DNA from: an uncultured Maribacter sp.
GTDB lineage: Bacteria; Bacteroidota; Bacteroidia; Flavobacteriales; Flavobacteriaceae
Direction of reading: 5' to 3'
DNA: 64,000 bases
Assembly (NCBI GenBank): GCA_947504045.1
Contig: CANNFY010000001.1
Location: forward strand, 1 to 64,000
In this document: positions 33,206 to 45,119 of the stretch, in pieces
Position numbering within the stretch: position 1 is the stretch's first letter
Layout: each line of letters opens with the position of its first letter
Made by a program: the position numbers and the translations under genes
Notes under the pieces: model-generated
Told to the model about the DNA's origin: nothing
What the model saw: only the letters and a program-made list of their open reading frames with translations
Databases searched by the model: none

Positions 33206-34747
33206 TTATTGATTTATAGAATAGAGTAATTTATAATATTCATCTACTGATTTTTTCCATGTAAAACGCATTTTTTTTGCATTATCTTGAATTTTTTTCC
33301 AATTTTCATTTTCTTCTTCATATATCTTTAATGCTAAATTAAAAACCTCAATCATATTCTTTATTTTCTCTTCATAGGTTACACCGTCAAAACTAAACCC
33401 TGTTTGCATATGAGTTACAGTATCTTTTAAACCTCCCGTATGGTGTACTAAACAAGGATTACCGTTTCTCATTGCCAACATTTGGCTAATACCGCATGGT
33501 TCAAATAAACTAGGCATAAAATATAAATCTGATTCTAAGTAGATGGCATCTATTACATCTTCTGATTGTCCGTTTATAAAAATAAAATTATCGTGCCCAT
33601 AACTTATTTCACGAAAAAGCTCTTCATAGTCTGGCGCTCCTGTGCCTAATAAAATAAAAGCTCCGTTTACTTTTTTAAGACTTTCTAAAATTTCTATAAA
33701 TGCTTCAGGTGTTCTTTTAAAAAAATAAAATTTTTGCTCTGTTAAACGAGCTACACTTGCACAAATAAATTTTGGTGGTTCTACTAAATATTTTGCAATT
33801 TTTTCTCCAGTATGTGCTAAAAAATCTGCCTTATATTTTTTAGATTCTTCTTGTAACCATTTAAAAATGGCATTGATTGTTATTAAGTATAATTTTCCTT
33901 TTTCTGCTGTTCTAATATTTTTGTAATTAGACCCATTGAGTATACCTATTAATCTACCTTCATTATCTGCTTTTTTTAAATCTTCTTCTAAGCCTTCTCC
34001 TCCAATAAACTCGGGCGGATTACTTGGGTTTAAAATATCTTCTTTATAAGAAGGTGAAACTGTATGTACTGCATCTGCAAAACGAATACCAACTGCCATT
34101 AAATTAATACAGTCAAAATATCTATAATCTCTTAGGCTTTCTTCATTATAAGGAATATCTGGAAACCAATTTTTTATGGAGGAGTAATTATCCCTAAATG
34201 GCCTTATACCTTGTATTGCTAAATTATGTATACTGTAGACAAAACGAGTTTTTTCTAAAATTCTATAACCTCCATGAAATTTTTTTAAAAATAATAATAA
34301 ACTAGTATGCCAATCATGCAAGTGTATTATGTCTATTTTACCAAACACTTCATTTTTAACCGCTTCTGCTACAGCCGTACAAAAAATAAAATATTTAATA
34401 GCATCTGTATAAAAAGGCTCTGTAGGATCATTATGGTATATATGTGCAATATCTCCTGCCTCTATTTCTGGATGATGAATTACATAATAATGAATATTAT
34501 CAATCTTTTTTTTGGGAGTTACTTCATACAATTCTGCTATGTATGTTGTATTTCTTAACCCAAAAGTTAATGTAGTTTTTAAAATACCTTGTTGATGTAA
34601 TCTACTATAAGAAGGAACAACTACATGAGCTTTATCTCCACGTGATGCAATTTGGCGTGGCACGTCTCTAACAACATCGCCCATACCACCTGCTTTACAA
34701 TTATATAATGCATCATTCTCTGCTGCGACAAAAAGAAAATTATTCAT
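33206..34747 (-). CDS. glgA: Glycogen/starch synthase-like GT5 glycosyltransferase
   Basis: A 513-residue GT-B glycosyltransferase of family GT5. The N-terminal ADP-glucose loop is KAGGMGDVVRDVPRQIA (KxGG). The C-terminal domain has SLFEPCGISQMLAMRNGNPC with the catalytic Glu region and HHTGGLKDTV. It would elongate alpha-1,4-glucan from ADP-glucose. Inserts between residues about 285 and 330 (FKWLQEESKKYKADFL) differ from classical GlgA, so a variant activity is possible. Lies between eno and gltA on the same strand; no other glycogen gene is in the window. Confidence 0.85.
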   Translation of the reverse strand: MNNFLFVAAENDALYNCKAGGMGDVVRDVPRQIASRGDKAHVVVPSYSRLHQQGILKTTLTFGLRNTTYIAELYEVTPKKKIDNIHYYVIHHPEIEAGDIAHIYHNDPTEPFYTDAIKYFIFCTAVAEAVKNEVFGKIDIIHLHDWHTSLLLFLKKFHGGYRILEKTRFVYSIHNLAIQGIRPFRDNYSSIKNWFPDIPYNEESLRDYRYFDCINLMAVGIRFADAVHTVSPSYKEDILNPSNPPEFIGGEGLEEDLKKADNEGRLIGILNGSNYKNIRTAEKGKLYLITINAIFKWLQEESKKYKADFLAHTGEKIAKYLVEPPKFICASVARLTEQKFYFFKRTPEAFIEILESLKKVNGAFILLGTGAPDYEELFREISYGHDNFIFINGQSEDVIDAIYLESDLYFMPSLFEPCGISQMLAMRNGNPCLVHHTGGLKDTVTHMQTGFSFDGVTYEEKIKNMIEVFNLALKIYEEENENWKKIQDNAKKMRFTWKKSVDEYYKLLYSINQ

Positions 34748-34815
34748 AAAAATTTAAAAAAAAGGGTTACAAAAAATGATATTAATAAAAGATAGGTATT
34801 CTTACTGAAGATGCC

Positions 34816-34856
34816 AAAAAAAAAACCTCTCTAAAAATTAGAAAGGCTTTTTTTTA
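34816..34856 (-). terminator. Terminator after eno
   Basis: On the - strand CCTTTCTAA-TTT-TTAGAGAGG (34845-34825) forms a 9-bp stem with one G-T pair, followed by nine T (34824-34816). It lies 27 bases beyond the eno stop. Confidence 0.85.
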
Positions 34857-34871
34857 ATACAGATAAAACTA

Positions 34872-36176
<1,305 letters not shown>

Positions 36177-36206
36177 TTATGTTATTTTGCTTTTTATTTT
36201 CTTTTA

Positions 36207-36214
36207 CAAAGATA
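36207..36214 (-). promoter_or_regulatory. -7 box of eno
   Basis: TATCTTTG on the - strand matches TAnnTTTG, giving a start about 37 bases before the ATG. No convincing -33 TTG. Confidence 0.5.
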
Positions 36215-36298
36215 AGAAACCATTGTTTTTTTAACTTTATTAAATAGCTGAGTTTAGTCTAAAAATAACGATTATTTAAACTAAAGACTCTTTATTTG

Positions 36299-37402
36299 TT
36301 AATTCTTAATCATTTCGAAAAACTCATCAAATAAATAATCAGAATCATGTGGTCCAGGACTAGCTTCTGGATGGTATTGAACAGAAAAAACTTGTTTGTT
36401 TTTCATTCTAATACCAGCTACAGTTTTATCATTTAAATGCTCATGAGTTATTATTAAATCCTCATTGGCAACAGTTTCTTCTCTGTTTATTGCAAAACCA
36501 TGATTTTGAGAAGTTATTTCTCCTTTTCCTGTAACTAAATTTAAAACAGGGTGGTTAATGCCTCTATGTCCATTGTGCATTTTATACGTAGAAACTCCAT
36601 TAGCTAATGCAATTACTTGATGTCCTAAACAAATACCAAATAATGGCTTATTACTATTAATTAAACCTTTTGCAGTTTCAATAGCATCAACAAGTGGCTC
36701 TGGATCCCCAGGACCATTAGAAATAAAATAACCATCTGCATTCCAAGCTGCCATATCTTCATAGCTAGCATTATAAGGAAACACTTTTATGTAAGCATCT
36801 CTTTTTGCTAAGTTTCTTAAAATATTTTTCTTAATACCAATGTCTAATGCCGAGATTTTATATTTAGCATTTTCATCACCGTAGAAATATGGTTCTTTTG
36901 TAGAAACTTTAGAAGAAAGCTCCAAACCTTCCATATTTGGTTGATTAGCAAGCTGTTCTTTTATAGCATTTAAATTTTTTAAATCTGTAGTTATTACAGC
37001 ATTCATTGCTCCATTGTCTCTAATATAACTAACCAAAGCTCTTGTATCTACATCTGATATAGCAAAAAGATTACTATCTGCTAAAAAATCTTGTAAGCTT
37101 TTATCTGCAAGGTCTCTAGAATATTCGTAGCTAAAATTTTTACAAATAAGACCAGAAATTTTAACTGAATCAGATTCAATCTCATCTTTGTTAGTTCCAT
37201 AATTTCCAATATGAGCATTGGTAGTTACCATTAATTGCCCAAAATAAGAAGGGTCTGTAAATATTTCTTGGTAACCAGTCATACCGGTATTAAAACAAAC
37301 TTCACCAAAAGAAGTTCCTTCTACATTGCCTACAGATTTACCATGAAAAATTGTACCATCTGCTAATAATAATATTGCTTTTTTCTTAGTTTGATATTTC
37401 AT
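36299..37402 (-). CDS. carA: Carbamoyl-phosphate synthase small subunit
   Basis: A 367-residue glutamine amidotransferase subunit that releases ammonia for carbamoyl phosphate (arginine and pyrimidine synthesis). The N-terminal half has LLADGTIFHGKSVG and TGMTGYQEIFTDPSY; the class I amidotransferase triad is Cys in PLFGICLGHQVIALA with His and Glu in QYHPEASPGPHDS. ATG at 37402; the frame also offers TTG one codon upstream. carB is not adjacent, so the subunits are encoded separately. Confidence 0.97.
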   Translation of the reverse strand: MKYQTKKKAILLLADGTIFHGKSVGNVEGTSFGEVCFNTGMTGYQEIFTDPSYFGQLMVTTNAHIGNYGTNKDEIESDSVKISGLICKNFSYEYSRDLADKSLQDFLADSNLFAISDVDTRALVSYIRDNGAMNAVITTDLKNLNAIKEQLANQPNMEGLELSSKVSTKEPYFYGDENAKYKISALDIGIKKNILRNLAKRDAYIKVFPYNASYEDMAAWNADGYFISNGPGDPEPLVDAIETAKGLINSNKPLFGICLGHQVIALANGVSTYKMHNGHRGINHPVLNLVTGKGEITSQNHGFAINREETVANEDLIITHEHLNDKTVAGIRMKNKQVFSVQYHPEASPGPHDSDYLFDEFFEMIKN

Positions 37403-37494
37403 CAAAAAATTTAGTATTAAAGTTTTACAAAACGAAATTAAAAAATTGAAATAAGTATTTAATTAAAATGAATATATATAACAATTAAAGAAAA

Positions 37495-38190
37495 TTATAT
37501 TGCATCATAATAATTAAATATTTTCTTTAGATCATTATCCTTTCTAATAGATAAATCATTGGTATTTATAAATTCTTTTATTTGGGTTGATTTAGTGTCA
37601 AAAATTTTCAAAAATTTTCTTTTACTTAATATTTGTTTTTTTAGTTCTCCATTTACAAATAAAAAATAATCTTCATTGGTAATAAAAGAATCTGATGTTA
37701 ATTTAACTTTTGTCATTGGATTAACAGACCCTTGTCTAATTTTTTTTATACTTCTTTTTAAAAGAGACATTTCATTAGATTCTGAAATAACTTCATAAAA
37801 ACTATTTCTATTTAATTCAGGGTCTAAATATCTTTTAAAAACCTTAGTATTAATTACAACTTTATGTATGATTCCTGAATTAAAAGAAAAAATAGAATCT
37901 TTTGAAATCTTTACAACCATCTGATCTAACTTAGCATCATAATTAATTTCATTTAATTCAAAAACTTTTCCATCTTTGGTTTCTAACACACCAGTTGTTA
38001 TCCAATTATTAAAAAGAAAAGGTGTTCCATCTATATTATTATTAGCCTTTACAGGTCTTGTACTTCCTGCATCTCCTTTTATAGCAGAATCACTCAAATA
38101 ATGATTTACATTCCTATTAACATTAAAAAAACTTTGAGCGTTTGATAGAACGGAAATAAAAACAAAAAATAAAAAAACAACTTTCTTCAT
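37495..38190 (-). CDS. Exported hypothetical protein
   Basis: A 231-residue protein with a signal peptide ending near VLSNAQ and a soluble extracytoplasmic body that is lysine- and asparagine-rich (TTGVLETKDGKVFELNEINY, YDAKLDQMVVKISKDSIFSF). No catalytic motif; family not recognised. It sits between carA and the ribosomal alpha operon on the same strand, after the rplQ terminator, so it is probably transcribed separately. Confidence 0.75.
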   Translation of the reverse strand: MKKVVFLFFVFISVLSNAQSFFNVNRNVNHYLSDSAIKGDAGSTRPVKANNNIDGTPFLFNNWITTGVLETKDGKVFELNEINYDAKLDQMVVKISKDSIFSFNSGIIHKVVINTKVFKRYLDPELNRNSFYEVISESNEMSLLKRSIKKIRQGSVNPMTKVKLTSDSFITNEDYFLFVNGELKKQILSKRKFLKIFDTKSTQIKEFINTNDLSIRKDNDLKKIFNYYDAI

Positions 38191-38202
38191 AACATTATAT
38201 AT

Positions 38203-38237
38203 AAAAAAAGAGGTAAGTGTAAAACACCAACCTCTTT
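38203..38237 (-). terminator. Terminator of the ribosomal alpha operon
   Basis: On the - strand AAAGAGGT (38237-38230) pairs with ACCTCTTT (38214-38207), and TGGTGT/ACACTT extends the stem inside; a T run (38209-38203) follows. Lies 27 bases beyond the rplQ stop. Confidence 0.85.
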
Positions 38238-38263
38238 ATAGTTAAAAATTTTTAAAAAATAGA

Positions 38264-38761
38264 CTATTCTTCAGAATCGTCTGTTTTAGTTTCAGCTACA
38301 GCTACAGGTGGTGTATCAACTTTTTTGTTTCTACCTCTTCTAGTAGATTTTTTCTTAGCAGGTTTACCAGCATTATATAGCTCGTTAAAATCTACTAATT
38401 CAATCATTGCCATATCAGCGTTATCTCCTAAACGATTACCTAGTTTAATAATTCTAGTATAACCTCCTGGTCTTTCTCCAATCTTTTCAGAAACTTCACC
38501 AAATAATGCACTAACAGCATATTTGTCTCTTAAGTTTTTAAAGACAATACGTCTGTTGTGAGTACCTTTATCTGCAGATTTATTATTTTCTGCTTTAGCT
38601 TTAGTAATTAAAGGCTCTACAAATTGCTTTAAAGCTTTTGCCTTAGCTACTGTAGTATTAATTCTTTTATGTTCAATTAAGGAACAAGCCATATTAGCTA
38701 ACATTGCTTTTCTGTGAGCAGCTTTTCTTCCTAAATGATTAACTTTTTTACCGTGTCTCAT
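38264..38761 (-). CDS. rplQ: 50S ribosomal protein L17
   Basis: L17 (165 residues) lies near the peptide exit tunnel. [20 protein letters not shown] is the family start. The core ends near residue 118; a Lys-rich tail of about 45 residues ([16 protein letters not shown], then acidic) follows, a longer version seen in Bacteroidetes. Last gene of the alpha operon, before a terminator. Confidence 0.98.
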   Translation of the reverse strand: MRHGKKVNHLGRKAAHRKAMLANMACSLIEHKRINTTVAKAKALKQFVEPLITKAKAENNKSADKGTHNRRIVFKNLRDKYAVSALFGEVSEKIGERPGGYTRIIKLGNRLGDNADMAMIELVDFNELYNAGKPAKKKSTRRGRNKKVDTPPVAVAETKTDDSEE

Positions 38762-38816
38762 TATTTATTATATTTTCTTCCTTATCTGAGTTTATCTCTT
38801 CTAATAGAAGTAAAAA

Positions 38817-39809
38817 TTAATCTTTATCTAATTTATATTTTGATAAGTCCATACCAAAACTTAGTCCTTTATTAATAACTAACTCTTCTAATTCAGTTAA
38901 AGACTTTTTACCAAAGTTTCTAAATTTCATTAAATCGTTTTTGTTAAAAGAAACTAAATCTCCTAATGTATCAACCTCTGCAGCTTTTAAACAATTTAGT
39001 GCTCTAACAGATAAATCCATATCCACTAATTTTGTTTTTAATAACTGACGCATATGTAAAGATTCTTCATCATATGTTTCAGTTTGTGCAATTTCATCAG
39101 CTTCTAAAGTTATTCTTTCGTCTGAGAATAACATAAAGTGATGAATTAATACTTTAGCTCCTTCAGTTAAAGCATCTTTTGGATGAATAGAACCATCAGT
39201 TATAATTTCAAAAACTAATTTTTCATAATCAGTTTTTTGTTCTACTCTAAAGTTTTCAATACTATATTTTACATTTTTAATTGGTGTAAATATAGAATCA
39301 ATAGCAATAGTTCCTAATGCTACTCCAGATTTTTTATTTTCTTCAGCAGGAACATATCCCCTTCCTTTATCAATAGTAATTTCCATATTAATGCTAACTT
39401 TAGCATCCATATTACAAATAACTAAATCAGGGTTTAGAACTTGGTATCCAGATATAAATTTTTGAAAATCTCCTGCAGTTAATTGATCTTTACCACTTAC
39501 AGATATAGATACAACTTCTGCTTCAGAATCTTCAATTTGTTTTTTAAAACGAACTTGTTTTAAATTTAAAATTATCTCGGTAACATCTTCTACAACTCCT
39601 GGTATAACAGAAAATTCATGCTCTACCTTATCAATTCTAACAGAAGTTATAGCATGACCTTCTAATGAAGAAAGTAACACCCTTCTTAGTGCGTTCCCAA
39701 CCGTTAATCCATAACCTGGTTCTAAAGGACGAAATTCAAATTTGCCTTCAAAATCAGAGGAATCGATCATTATTACTTTATCGGGTTTCTGAAAATTAAA
39801 TAATGCCAT
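38817..39809 (-). CDS. rpoA: RNA polymerase alpha subunit
   Basis: The 330-residue alpha subunit starts RNA polymerase assembly and contacts upstream DNA and activators. The N-terminal assembly domain shows [20 protein letters not shown]. The C-terminal domain carries [18 protein letters not shown] and the helix-hairpin-helix [13 protein letters not shown]. Length normal. Located between rpsD and rplQ. Confidence 0.98.
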   Translation of the reverse strand: MALFNFQKPDKVIMIDSSDFEGKFEFRPLEPGYGLTVGNALRRVLLSSLEGHAITSVRIDKVEHEFSVIPGVVEDVTEIILNLKQVRFKKQIEDSEAEVVSISVSGKDQLTAGDFQKFISGYQVLNPDLVICNMDAKVSINMEITIDKGRGYVPAEENKKSGVALGTIAIDSIFTPIKNVKYSIENFRVEQKTDYEKLVFEIITDGSIHPKDALTEGAKVLIHHFMLFSDERITLEADEIAQTETYDEESLHMRQLLKTKLVDMDLSVRALNCLKAAEVDTLGDLVSFNKNDLMKFRNFGKKSLTELEELVINKGLSFGMDLSKYKLDKD

Positions 39810-39825
39810 ATTCGATTGGTGTTGT

Positions 39826-40431
39826 TTATTTAGAGTATAACTCGACTATTAATTGTTCTTTGATATTCTCTGGAATTTGCATTCTTTCTGGAACAGAAAC
39901 AAAAGTTCCTTGCTTTGTTTCAGAATTCCATGTCATCCATTCGTAAACATTGCTATTAGAAGCTAATGCATCTTGGATTGTTTGTAGTGACTTAGACTTT
40001 TCTCTAACTCCAACAACATCTCCAGCTTTTAATGAATAAGAAGGTATATTAACTAATTCTCCATTTACGGTAATATGTCTGTGGGATACAAGTTGTCTTG
40101 CCCCTCTTCTTGAATTAGAAATTCCCATTCTATAAACTACGTTATCTAATCTAGATTCACATAATTGAAGTAAAACCTCACCAGTAACACCTTTACTACT
40201 ATTAGCTTTAGCAAAAATACCTCTAAATTGACGCTCTAATATACCATATGTATATTTTGCTTTTTGCTTTTCCATTAACTGAACAGCGTATTCAGATTTT
40301 TTTCCTCTACGTCTGTTATTACCATGTTGTCCTGGAGGGTAATTTTTTTTCTCGAAAGACTTGTCGTCTCCGAAAATCGCTTCTCCAAACTTACGAGCGA
40401 TTTTACTTTTTGGTCCTGTATATCTTGCCAT
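39826..40431 (-). CDS. rpsD: 30S ribosomal protein S4
   Basis: S4 (201 residues) is a primary 16S binder. [20 protein letters not shown] is the Bacteroidetes-type start; the S4 domain reads [34 protein letters not shown]. It lacks N-terminal zinc cysteines. In alpha operon order, S4 is an autoregulator in some bacteria. Sits 16 bases before rpoA. Confidence 0.98.
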   Translation of the reverse strand: MARYTGPKSKIARKFGEAIFGDDKSFEKKNYPPGQHGNNRRRGKKSEYAVQLMEKQKAKYTYGILERQFRGIFAKANSSKGVTGEVLLQLCESRLDNVVYRMGISNSRRGARQLVSHRHITVNGELVNIPSYSLKAGDVVGVREKSKSLQTIQDALASNSNVYEWMTWNSETKQGTFVSVPERMQIPENIKEQLIVELYSK

Positions 40432-40513
40432 TTTCTAAAAATTTGAAAGTGTGATTATGAATTAAGGCTTATCCTTCGATAATCGTAACTACACTTTCTA
40501 TGAAATAAATTAA

Positions 40514-40906
40514 TTAAACTCTTCTTCTTTTTGGTGGTCTACATCCGTTATGTGGCATTGGAGTAACATCAATAATTTCCGTTACTTCTATACCAGAATT
40601 GTGTATAGAACGTATAGCAGATTCTCTACCATTACCAGGTCCTTTTACATAAACCTTAACTTTTCTTAAACCTGCTTCATGAGCAACCTTAGAACAATCT
40701 TCTGCAGCAACTTGAGCAGCATAAGGAGTATTCTTTTTTGAGCCTCTAAAACCTAGTTTACCCGCAGACGACCAAGAGATAACATCTCCTTTTTTATTTG
40801 TCAACGAAATAATGATATTGTTAAAAGAAGCAGTAACATGAGCTTCACCCACGGATTCTACTATAACTTTACGCTTCTTAGTAGATTTAGCATTTGCTTT
40901 TGCCAT
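40514..40906 (-). CDS. rpsK: 30S ribosomal protein S11
   Basis: S11 (130 residues) of the platform. Recognised by [40 protein letters not shown] and [17 protein letters not shown]. Follows rpsM after 12 bases. Confidence 0.98.
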   Translation of the reverse strand: MAKANAKSTKKRKVIVESVGEAHVTASFNNIIISLTNKKGDVISWSSAGKLGFRGSKKNTPYAAQVAAEDCSKVAHEAGLRKVKVYVKGPGNGRESAIRSIHNSGIEVTEIIDVTPMPHNGCRPPKRRRV

Positions 40907-40918
40907 AATACCTAATTA

Positions 40919-41293
40919 TTATTTAGTTGCCTTTTTCTTGTTAGCAACTGTTTTTCTCTTTCCTTTTCTGGTTCTAGAATTATTCTTAGTTCTTTGTCCT
41001 CTTAAAGGTAAACCAGATCTATGACGTATTCCTCTATAACATCCAATATCCATTAGACGTTTAATGTTTAATTGAGTCTCTGAACGTAATTCTCCTTCTA
41101 TAGTAAAAGAAGAAACTGCATCTCTAATACGACCAATTTCATCATCATTCCAATCCGATACTTTAGTATCTTCACTTACTTGAGCAATTTTTAAAATTTC
41201 TTTTGCTCTACTGTTACCAATTCCAAAAATGTAAGTTAAGGCTATTACACCTCTTTTTTGTTTTGGTATGTCTATACCTGCAATTCTTGCCAT
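40919..41293 (-). CDS. rpsM: 30S ribosomal protein S13
   Basis: S13 (124 residues) contacts the head and the P-site t[23 protein letters not shown] and [20 protein letters not shown] are family signatures. First clear alpha-operon gene after rpmJ, two bases apart. Confidence 0.98.
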   Translation of the reverse strand: MARIAGIDIPKQKRGVIALTYIFGIGNSRAKEILKIAQVSEDTKVSDWNDDEIGRIRDAVSSFTIEGELRSETQLNIKRLMDIGCYRGIRHRSGLPLRGQRTKNNSRTRKGKRKTVANKKKATK

Positions 41294-41295
41294 AA

Positions 41296-41412
41296 CTATC
41301 CTTGTCTTTGTTTAAATCTAGGATTCTTTTTGTTGATTACATACAACCTGCCTTTTCTGCGAACTATTTTGCAGTCGGCGCTTCTCTTTTTTATTGATGC
41401 TCTAACTTTCAT
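41296..41412 (-). CDS. rpmJ: 50S ribosomal protein L36
   Basis: A 38-residue L36 too short for most ORF lists. It begins [20 protein letters not shown] and ends NPRFKQRQG. Only one Cys remains; the other two Cys and the His of the zinc ribbon are absent, so this is a zinc-free L36. Lies between infA and rpsM, two bases before rpsM on the - strand. Confidence 0.95.
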   Translation of the reverse strand: MKVRASIKKRSADCKIVRRKGRLYVINKKNPRFKQRQG

Positions 41413-41423
41413 CTCTATCTATC

Positions 41424-41639
41424 TTAATATCTATAAGTGATTCTAGCCTTACTTAAATCGTAAGGACTCATTTCTAATTTTACTTTATCGCCTGGAAGCA
41501 ATTTAATGTAATGCATACGCATTTTACCAGAAATATGAGCCGTTACTACATGTCCATTTTCTAACTCTACTCGAAACATTGCATTTGATAAAGCTTCGAT
41601 TATAGAGCCATCTTGTTCTATTGCTGCTTGTTTAGCCAT
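41424..41639 (-). CDS. infA: Translation initiation factor IF-1
   Basis: A 71-residue OB-fold factor that binds the A site during initiation ([55 protein letters not shown]). Four bases after secY, typical placing for Flavobacteria. Confidence 0.98.
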   Translation of the reverse strand: MAKQAAIEQDGSIIEALSNAMFRVELENGHVVTAHISGKMRMHYIKLLPGDKVKLEMSPYDLSKARITYRY

Positions 41640-41642
41640 AAA

Positions 41643-42986
41643 TTATGCTACTTTTCTATTTTTACCAGATTTCATCAATCCATCATAATGTCTATTTAAC
41701 AAGTAAGAATTTACTTGTTGCACTGTATCTATAGCAACACCAACCATAATTAATAAGGATGTACCACCATAAAACATTGCCCATCCTGGTTGAACATCCA
41801 TAAGTTTAACAACAATGGCTGGCAAAACAGCTAGCAAAGCTAAAAATATAGATCCAGGTAAAGTAATTAATGACATTATTTTATCTAAAAAATCTCCAGT
41901 TTCTTTTCCAGGTCTTATACCTGGTATAAATCCACCACTTCTTTTTAAATCATCTGCCATTTTATTTGTTGGAACTGTAATAGCAGTATAGAAGTATGTG
42001 AAAATGATAATTAAAAATGCAAATAATAAATTGTATGCCCATCCAAAAATATCAGCAAACTGAACTTGCATCCATTGTCCTGCAGATGTTTCATCAAAAG
42101 CTTGACCAATTAAACCTGGTACAAACATTATTGCTTGTGCAAAAATTATTGGCATTACACCTGATGCATTTAATTTTAATGGAATATATTGTCTTGAACC
42201 TGCAACATTTTTTTCATATCCACCAGAAGCTGTTCTTCTAGCATATTGAACAGGAATTTGACGTGTAGCCATAACTAGTAATATACTAGCTAAAATAACT
42301 AAGAACCAAACAATAATTTCAACAAGAATAAACATTAAACCACCATTATTATTTGTGGTTCTAGATAAAAATTCTTGAACAAAAGATTGTGGCATAGTTG
42401 CTATAATACCAATCATAATTAAAAGAGAGATACCATTACCAATACCTTTATCTGTAATTTTCTCTCCTAACCACATTGCAAAAACACAACCTGATACTAA
42501 AATAATAACAGCAGGAACCATGAAGTCTAAACCTTTACCTAATAAGAAAGCACTATCTCTAACCCCAAAAGCTTCAAGCCCATAAAGGTAAGCTGGTGCT
42601 TGTACAATACAAATACCAATAGTTAACCATCTTGTTATTTGGTTTATAGTTTTTCTTCCACTTTCGCCTTCTTTTTGAAGTTTCTGAAGATAAGGAATAG
42701 CAATACCCATTAATTGCACTACAATAGAAGCTGATATATATGGCATTATACCTAAGGCAAAAACTGATGCATTTGCAAAAGCACCACCTGTAAATGCATT
42801 AAGTAAACCAAATATACCCTGATCTGTACTTGAAGCAAGTGCAGCTAACTGTGTAGAGTCTATACCTGGAAGTACAATTTGGCAACCAAAACGATAAACC
42901 AATAAAAGACCTAAGGTAATTAAGATTCTGTTTCTTAGTTCTTCAATCTTCCAAATATTAGATATTGTATCAAAAAAATTCTTCAT
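41643..42986 (-). CDS. secY: Protein translocase subunit SecY
   Basis: A 447-residue ten-helix channel protein for Sec export. It shows RILITLGLLLVYRFGCQIVL (helix 1), GIMPYISASIVVQLMGIAIP, NQITRWLTIGICIVQA, IGNGISLLIMIGIIA and RRTASGGYEKNVAGSRQYIP (cytosolic loop with Arg-Arg). Four-base gap to infA and between rplO and infA, normal for the spc operon. Confidence 0.98.
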   Translation of the reverse strand: MKNFFDTISNIWKIEELRNRILITLGLLLVYRFGCQIVLPGIDSTQLAALASSTDQGIFGLLNAFTGGAFANASVFALGIMPYISASIVVQLMGIAIPYLQKLQKEGESGRKTINQITRWLTIGICIVQAPAYLYGLEAFGVRDSAFLLGKGLDFMVPAVIILVSGCVFAMWLGEKITDKGIGNGISLLIMIGIIATMPQSFVQEFLSRTTNNNGGLMFILVEIIVWFLVILASILLVMATRQIPVQYARRTASGGYEKNVAGSRQYIPLKLNASGVMPIIFAQAIMFVPGLIGQAFDETSAGQWMQVQFADIFGWAYNLLFAFLIIIFTYFYTAITVPTNKMADDLKRSGGFIPGIRPGKETGDFLDKIMSLITLPGSIFLALLAVLPAIVVKLMDVQPGWAMFYGGTSLLIMVGVAIDTVQQVNSYLLNRHYDGLMKSGKNRKVA

Positions 42987-43002
42987 AGTGTCTATTCTAT
43001 TC

Positions 43003-43455
43003 TTATAAATTTATCGCCTCACCACCTGCAGATTCAATTGCTGCTTTAGCTGTTGCTGTAAATTTATGAACTGATACTTTTAAAGAAGCTTTTAATTCTC
43101 CCCCTCCTAATATCTTAACTAAATCATTTTTACCTACTAAACCGTTTTCAACTAAAGAATCAAAAGTAAGTTCATTTTTGATTACTTTATTGTCTACTAA
43201 TTCTTGTAAAGTAGAAAGATTAATACCTTTATATTCTTTACGGTTAATATTGGTAAAACCAAACTTAGGCACACGCCTTTGTAATGGCATTTGACCACCT
43301 TCAAAACCAATCTTTTTAGAATAACCAGATCTAGATTTTGCACCTTTATGACCTCTTGCAGCCGTACCACCTTTACCTGATCCCTGACCTCTACCTATAC
43401 GCTTACCATCTCTTTGAATAGATCCTTCAGCGGGTTTTAGATTACTTAAATTCAT
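43003..43455 (-). CDS. rplO: 50S ribosomal protein L15
   Basis: L15 (150 residues). MNLSNLKPAEGSIQRDGKRI and GRGQGSGKGGTAARGHKGAK are diagnostic, followed by IGFEGGQMPLQRRVPKFGF. Between rpmD and secY. Confidence 0.98.
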   Translation of the reverse strand: MNLSNLKPAEGSIQRDGKRIGRGQGSGKGGTAARGHKGAKSRSGYSKKIGFEGGQMPLQRRVPKFGFTNINRKEYKGINLSTLQELVDNKVIKNELTFDSLVENGLVGKNDLVKILGGGELKASLKVSVHKFTATAKAAIESAGGEAINL

Positions 43456-43470
43456 TACACTAATATATAA

Positions 43471-43650
43471 TTAAGCTTCTTCTGAAGAAACTAAGTGTTT
43501 AACTTTATTTACCATACCTATAACACTAGGAGTTGCATTGTGCTCAACTACCTGTCCTATTCTTTTTAAACCAAGAGCTTCTAATGTTCTCTTTTGGTCT
43601 AAAGGTCTTTTAATACTACTACGTATTTGTGTTACTTTAATCTTTGCCAT
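43471..43650 (-). CDS. rpmD: 50S ribosomal protein L30
   Basis: A 59-residue L30 not long enough for most ORF lists: MAKIKVTQIRSSIKRPLDQK, then TLEALGLKRIGQVVEHNAT. Stop TAA at 43471-43473 and ATG at 43650. Sits between rpsE and rplO as usual. Confidence 0.95.
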   Translation of the reverse strand: MAKIKVTQIRSSIKRPLDQKRTLEALGLKRIGQVVEHNATPSVIGMVNKVKHLVSSEEA

Positions 43651-43661
43651 AATATCCTACT

Positions 43662-44186
43662 TTATCCTTTAAAAACTTTTTCTAAAGAAACTCCTCTTTC
43701 TTGAGCTATTGTTTTTGCATCTCTTAATTGTAATAAAGCATCAAAAGTTGCTTTAACAACATTATGTGGATTAGAAGACCCTTGAGATTTAGATAATACA
43801 TCTTGAACACCAACTGCTTCTAATACTGCTCTAACAGCACCACCTGCAATAACACCCGTACCATGAGAAGCTGGTTGTATATAAACTCTAGCCCCACCAA
43901 ACTTACCTTTTTGTTCATGAGGTAAAGTTCCCTTGTTTAAAGGAATACGAATTAAGTTCTTTTTTGCATCTTCAATTGCTTTTGCAATTCCAGTTGCTAC
44001 TTCTTTAGATTTTCCAAGACCGTGACCAACTACACCATTTTCATCTCCTACTACAACAATAGCTGAAAATCCAAATGCTCTACCACCCTTAGTTACTTTG
44101 GTTACTCTTTGTACACCAACTAATCTATCTTTTAAATCTAAACCCCCTGGTTTAACTGTCTCTACGTTTTTATATTTTTGAAACAT
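43662..44186 (-). CDS. rpsE: 30S ribosomal protein S5
   Basis: S5 (174 residues), involved in decoding accuracy. Dsrm domain: [40 protein letters not shown], then [20 protein letters not shown]. Eleven bases before rpmD. Confidence 0.98.
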   Translation of the reverse strand: MFQKYKNVETVKPGGLDLKDRLVGVQRVTKVTKGGRAFGFSAIVVVGDENGVVGHGLGKSKEVATGIAKAIEDAKKNLIRIPLNKGTLPHEQKGKFGGARVYIQPASHGTGVIAGGAVRAVLEAVGVQDVLSKSQGSSNPHNVVKATFDALLQLRDAKTIAQERGVSLEKVFKG

Positions 44187-44194
44187 AATGCTAT

Positions 44195-44548
44195 TTAGAA
44201 TTTAAGTCCTGCTTCCCTTGCGCCTTCGGCCAAAGATTTTACTCTTCCGTGATATAAATTTCCACCTCTATCAAAAGCAACTTTATCATAACCTGCTTTT
44301 AAAGATTTTTCAGCAATTGCCTTACCTACTAGTTTAGCTATTTCTGATTTACTTCCTTTGGTATCTACTCCTTTATCTCTTGAAGATGCTGCAAGTAAAG
44401 TAATTCCTTTAACATCATCAATTAATTGAGCATATATTTCACTATTACTTCTGAATATAGATAATCTTGGTCTATCTGCTGTACCAGAGGAAACTTTTCG
44501 TATTCTTCTACGAATTCTATATTTTCTTTGTGTTTTTGTTAATTTCAT
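44195..44548 (-). CDS. rplR: 50S ribosomal protein L18
   Basis: L18 (117 residues) binds 5S r[41 protein letters not shown] and [20 protein letters not shown] are typical. Eight bases before rpsE. Confidence 0.98.
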   Translation of the reverse strand: MKLTKTQRKYRIRRRIRKVSSGTADRPRLSIFRSNSEIYAQLIDDVKGITLLAASSRDKGVDTKGSKSEIAKLVGKAIAEKSLKAGYDKVAFDRGGNLYHGRVKSLAEGAREAGLKF

Positions 44549-44558
44549 AATACTATTC

Positions 44559-45101
44559 TTAAGCTGATTTACCGGCTTTTCTTCTTAATATTTCTCCAAC
44601 AAACTTAATACCTTTTCCTTTGTAAGGTTCAGGCTTACGGAATGATCTAATTTTTGCAGCAATTTGACCAACCAATTGTTTGTCATATGAAGTTAATTTT
44701 ACTATTGGATTTTTACCTTTTTCAGATACTGTTTCAACTTTAACTTCAGGAGCTAAATCGATAACAATATTATGAGAAAAACCTAAAGCTAAATCTAACT
44801 TTTGACCTTGGTTACTTGCTCTATAACCAACACCTACAAGTTCTAATTCTTTAGACCAACCTTTAGAAACACCTTCTACCATATTCAAAACTAACGATCT
44901 ATATAAACCGTGTTTTGATTTTTGCTCCTTAGAATCTGAAGATCTAGTAACTTTTACTTCTCCTTCTTCTACTATTATGGAAACTCCAGAAAATTCTTGA
45001 GTTAATTCTCCTAATTTACCTTTTACAGTAACAATATTTTCTTTAACTTCTACAGTTACACCTTCTGGAATTGCTACTGGATTATTACCTATTCTAGACA
45101 T
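44559..45101 (-). CDS. rplF: 50S ribosomal protein L6
   Basis: L6 (180 residues), two L6 domains: [20 protein letters not shown] and [20 protein letters not shown]; ends [20 protein letters not shown]. Adjacent to rplR. Confidence 0.98.
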   Translation of the reverse strand: MSRIGNNPVAIPEGVTVEVKENIVTVKGKLGELTQEFSGVSIIVEEGEVKVTRSSDSKEQKSKHGLYRSLVLNMVEGVSKGWSKELELVGVGYRASNQGQKLDLALGFSHNIVIDLAPEVKVETVSEKGKNPIVKLTSYDKQLVGQIAAKIRSFRKPEPYKGKGIKFVGEILRRKAGKSA

Positions 45102-45119
45102 TTTTTAAATCTTTAAATA

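Noticed and set aside
36241-36298. Terminator after carA (GAGT..TTAGT / ACTAA..ACTC)
   Set aside because: The stem is broken by several mismatches and no T run follows; too weak to list.
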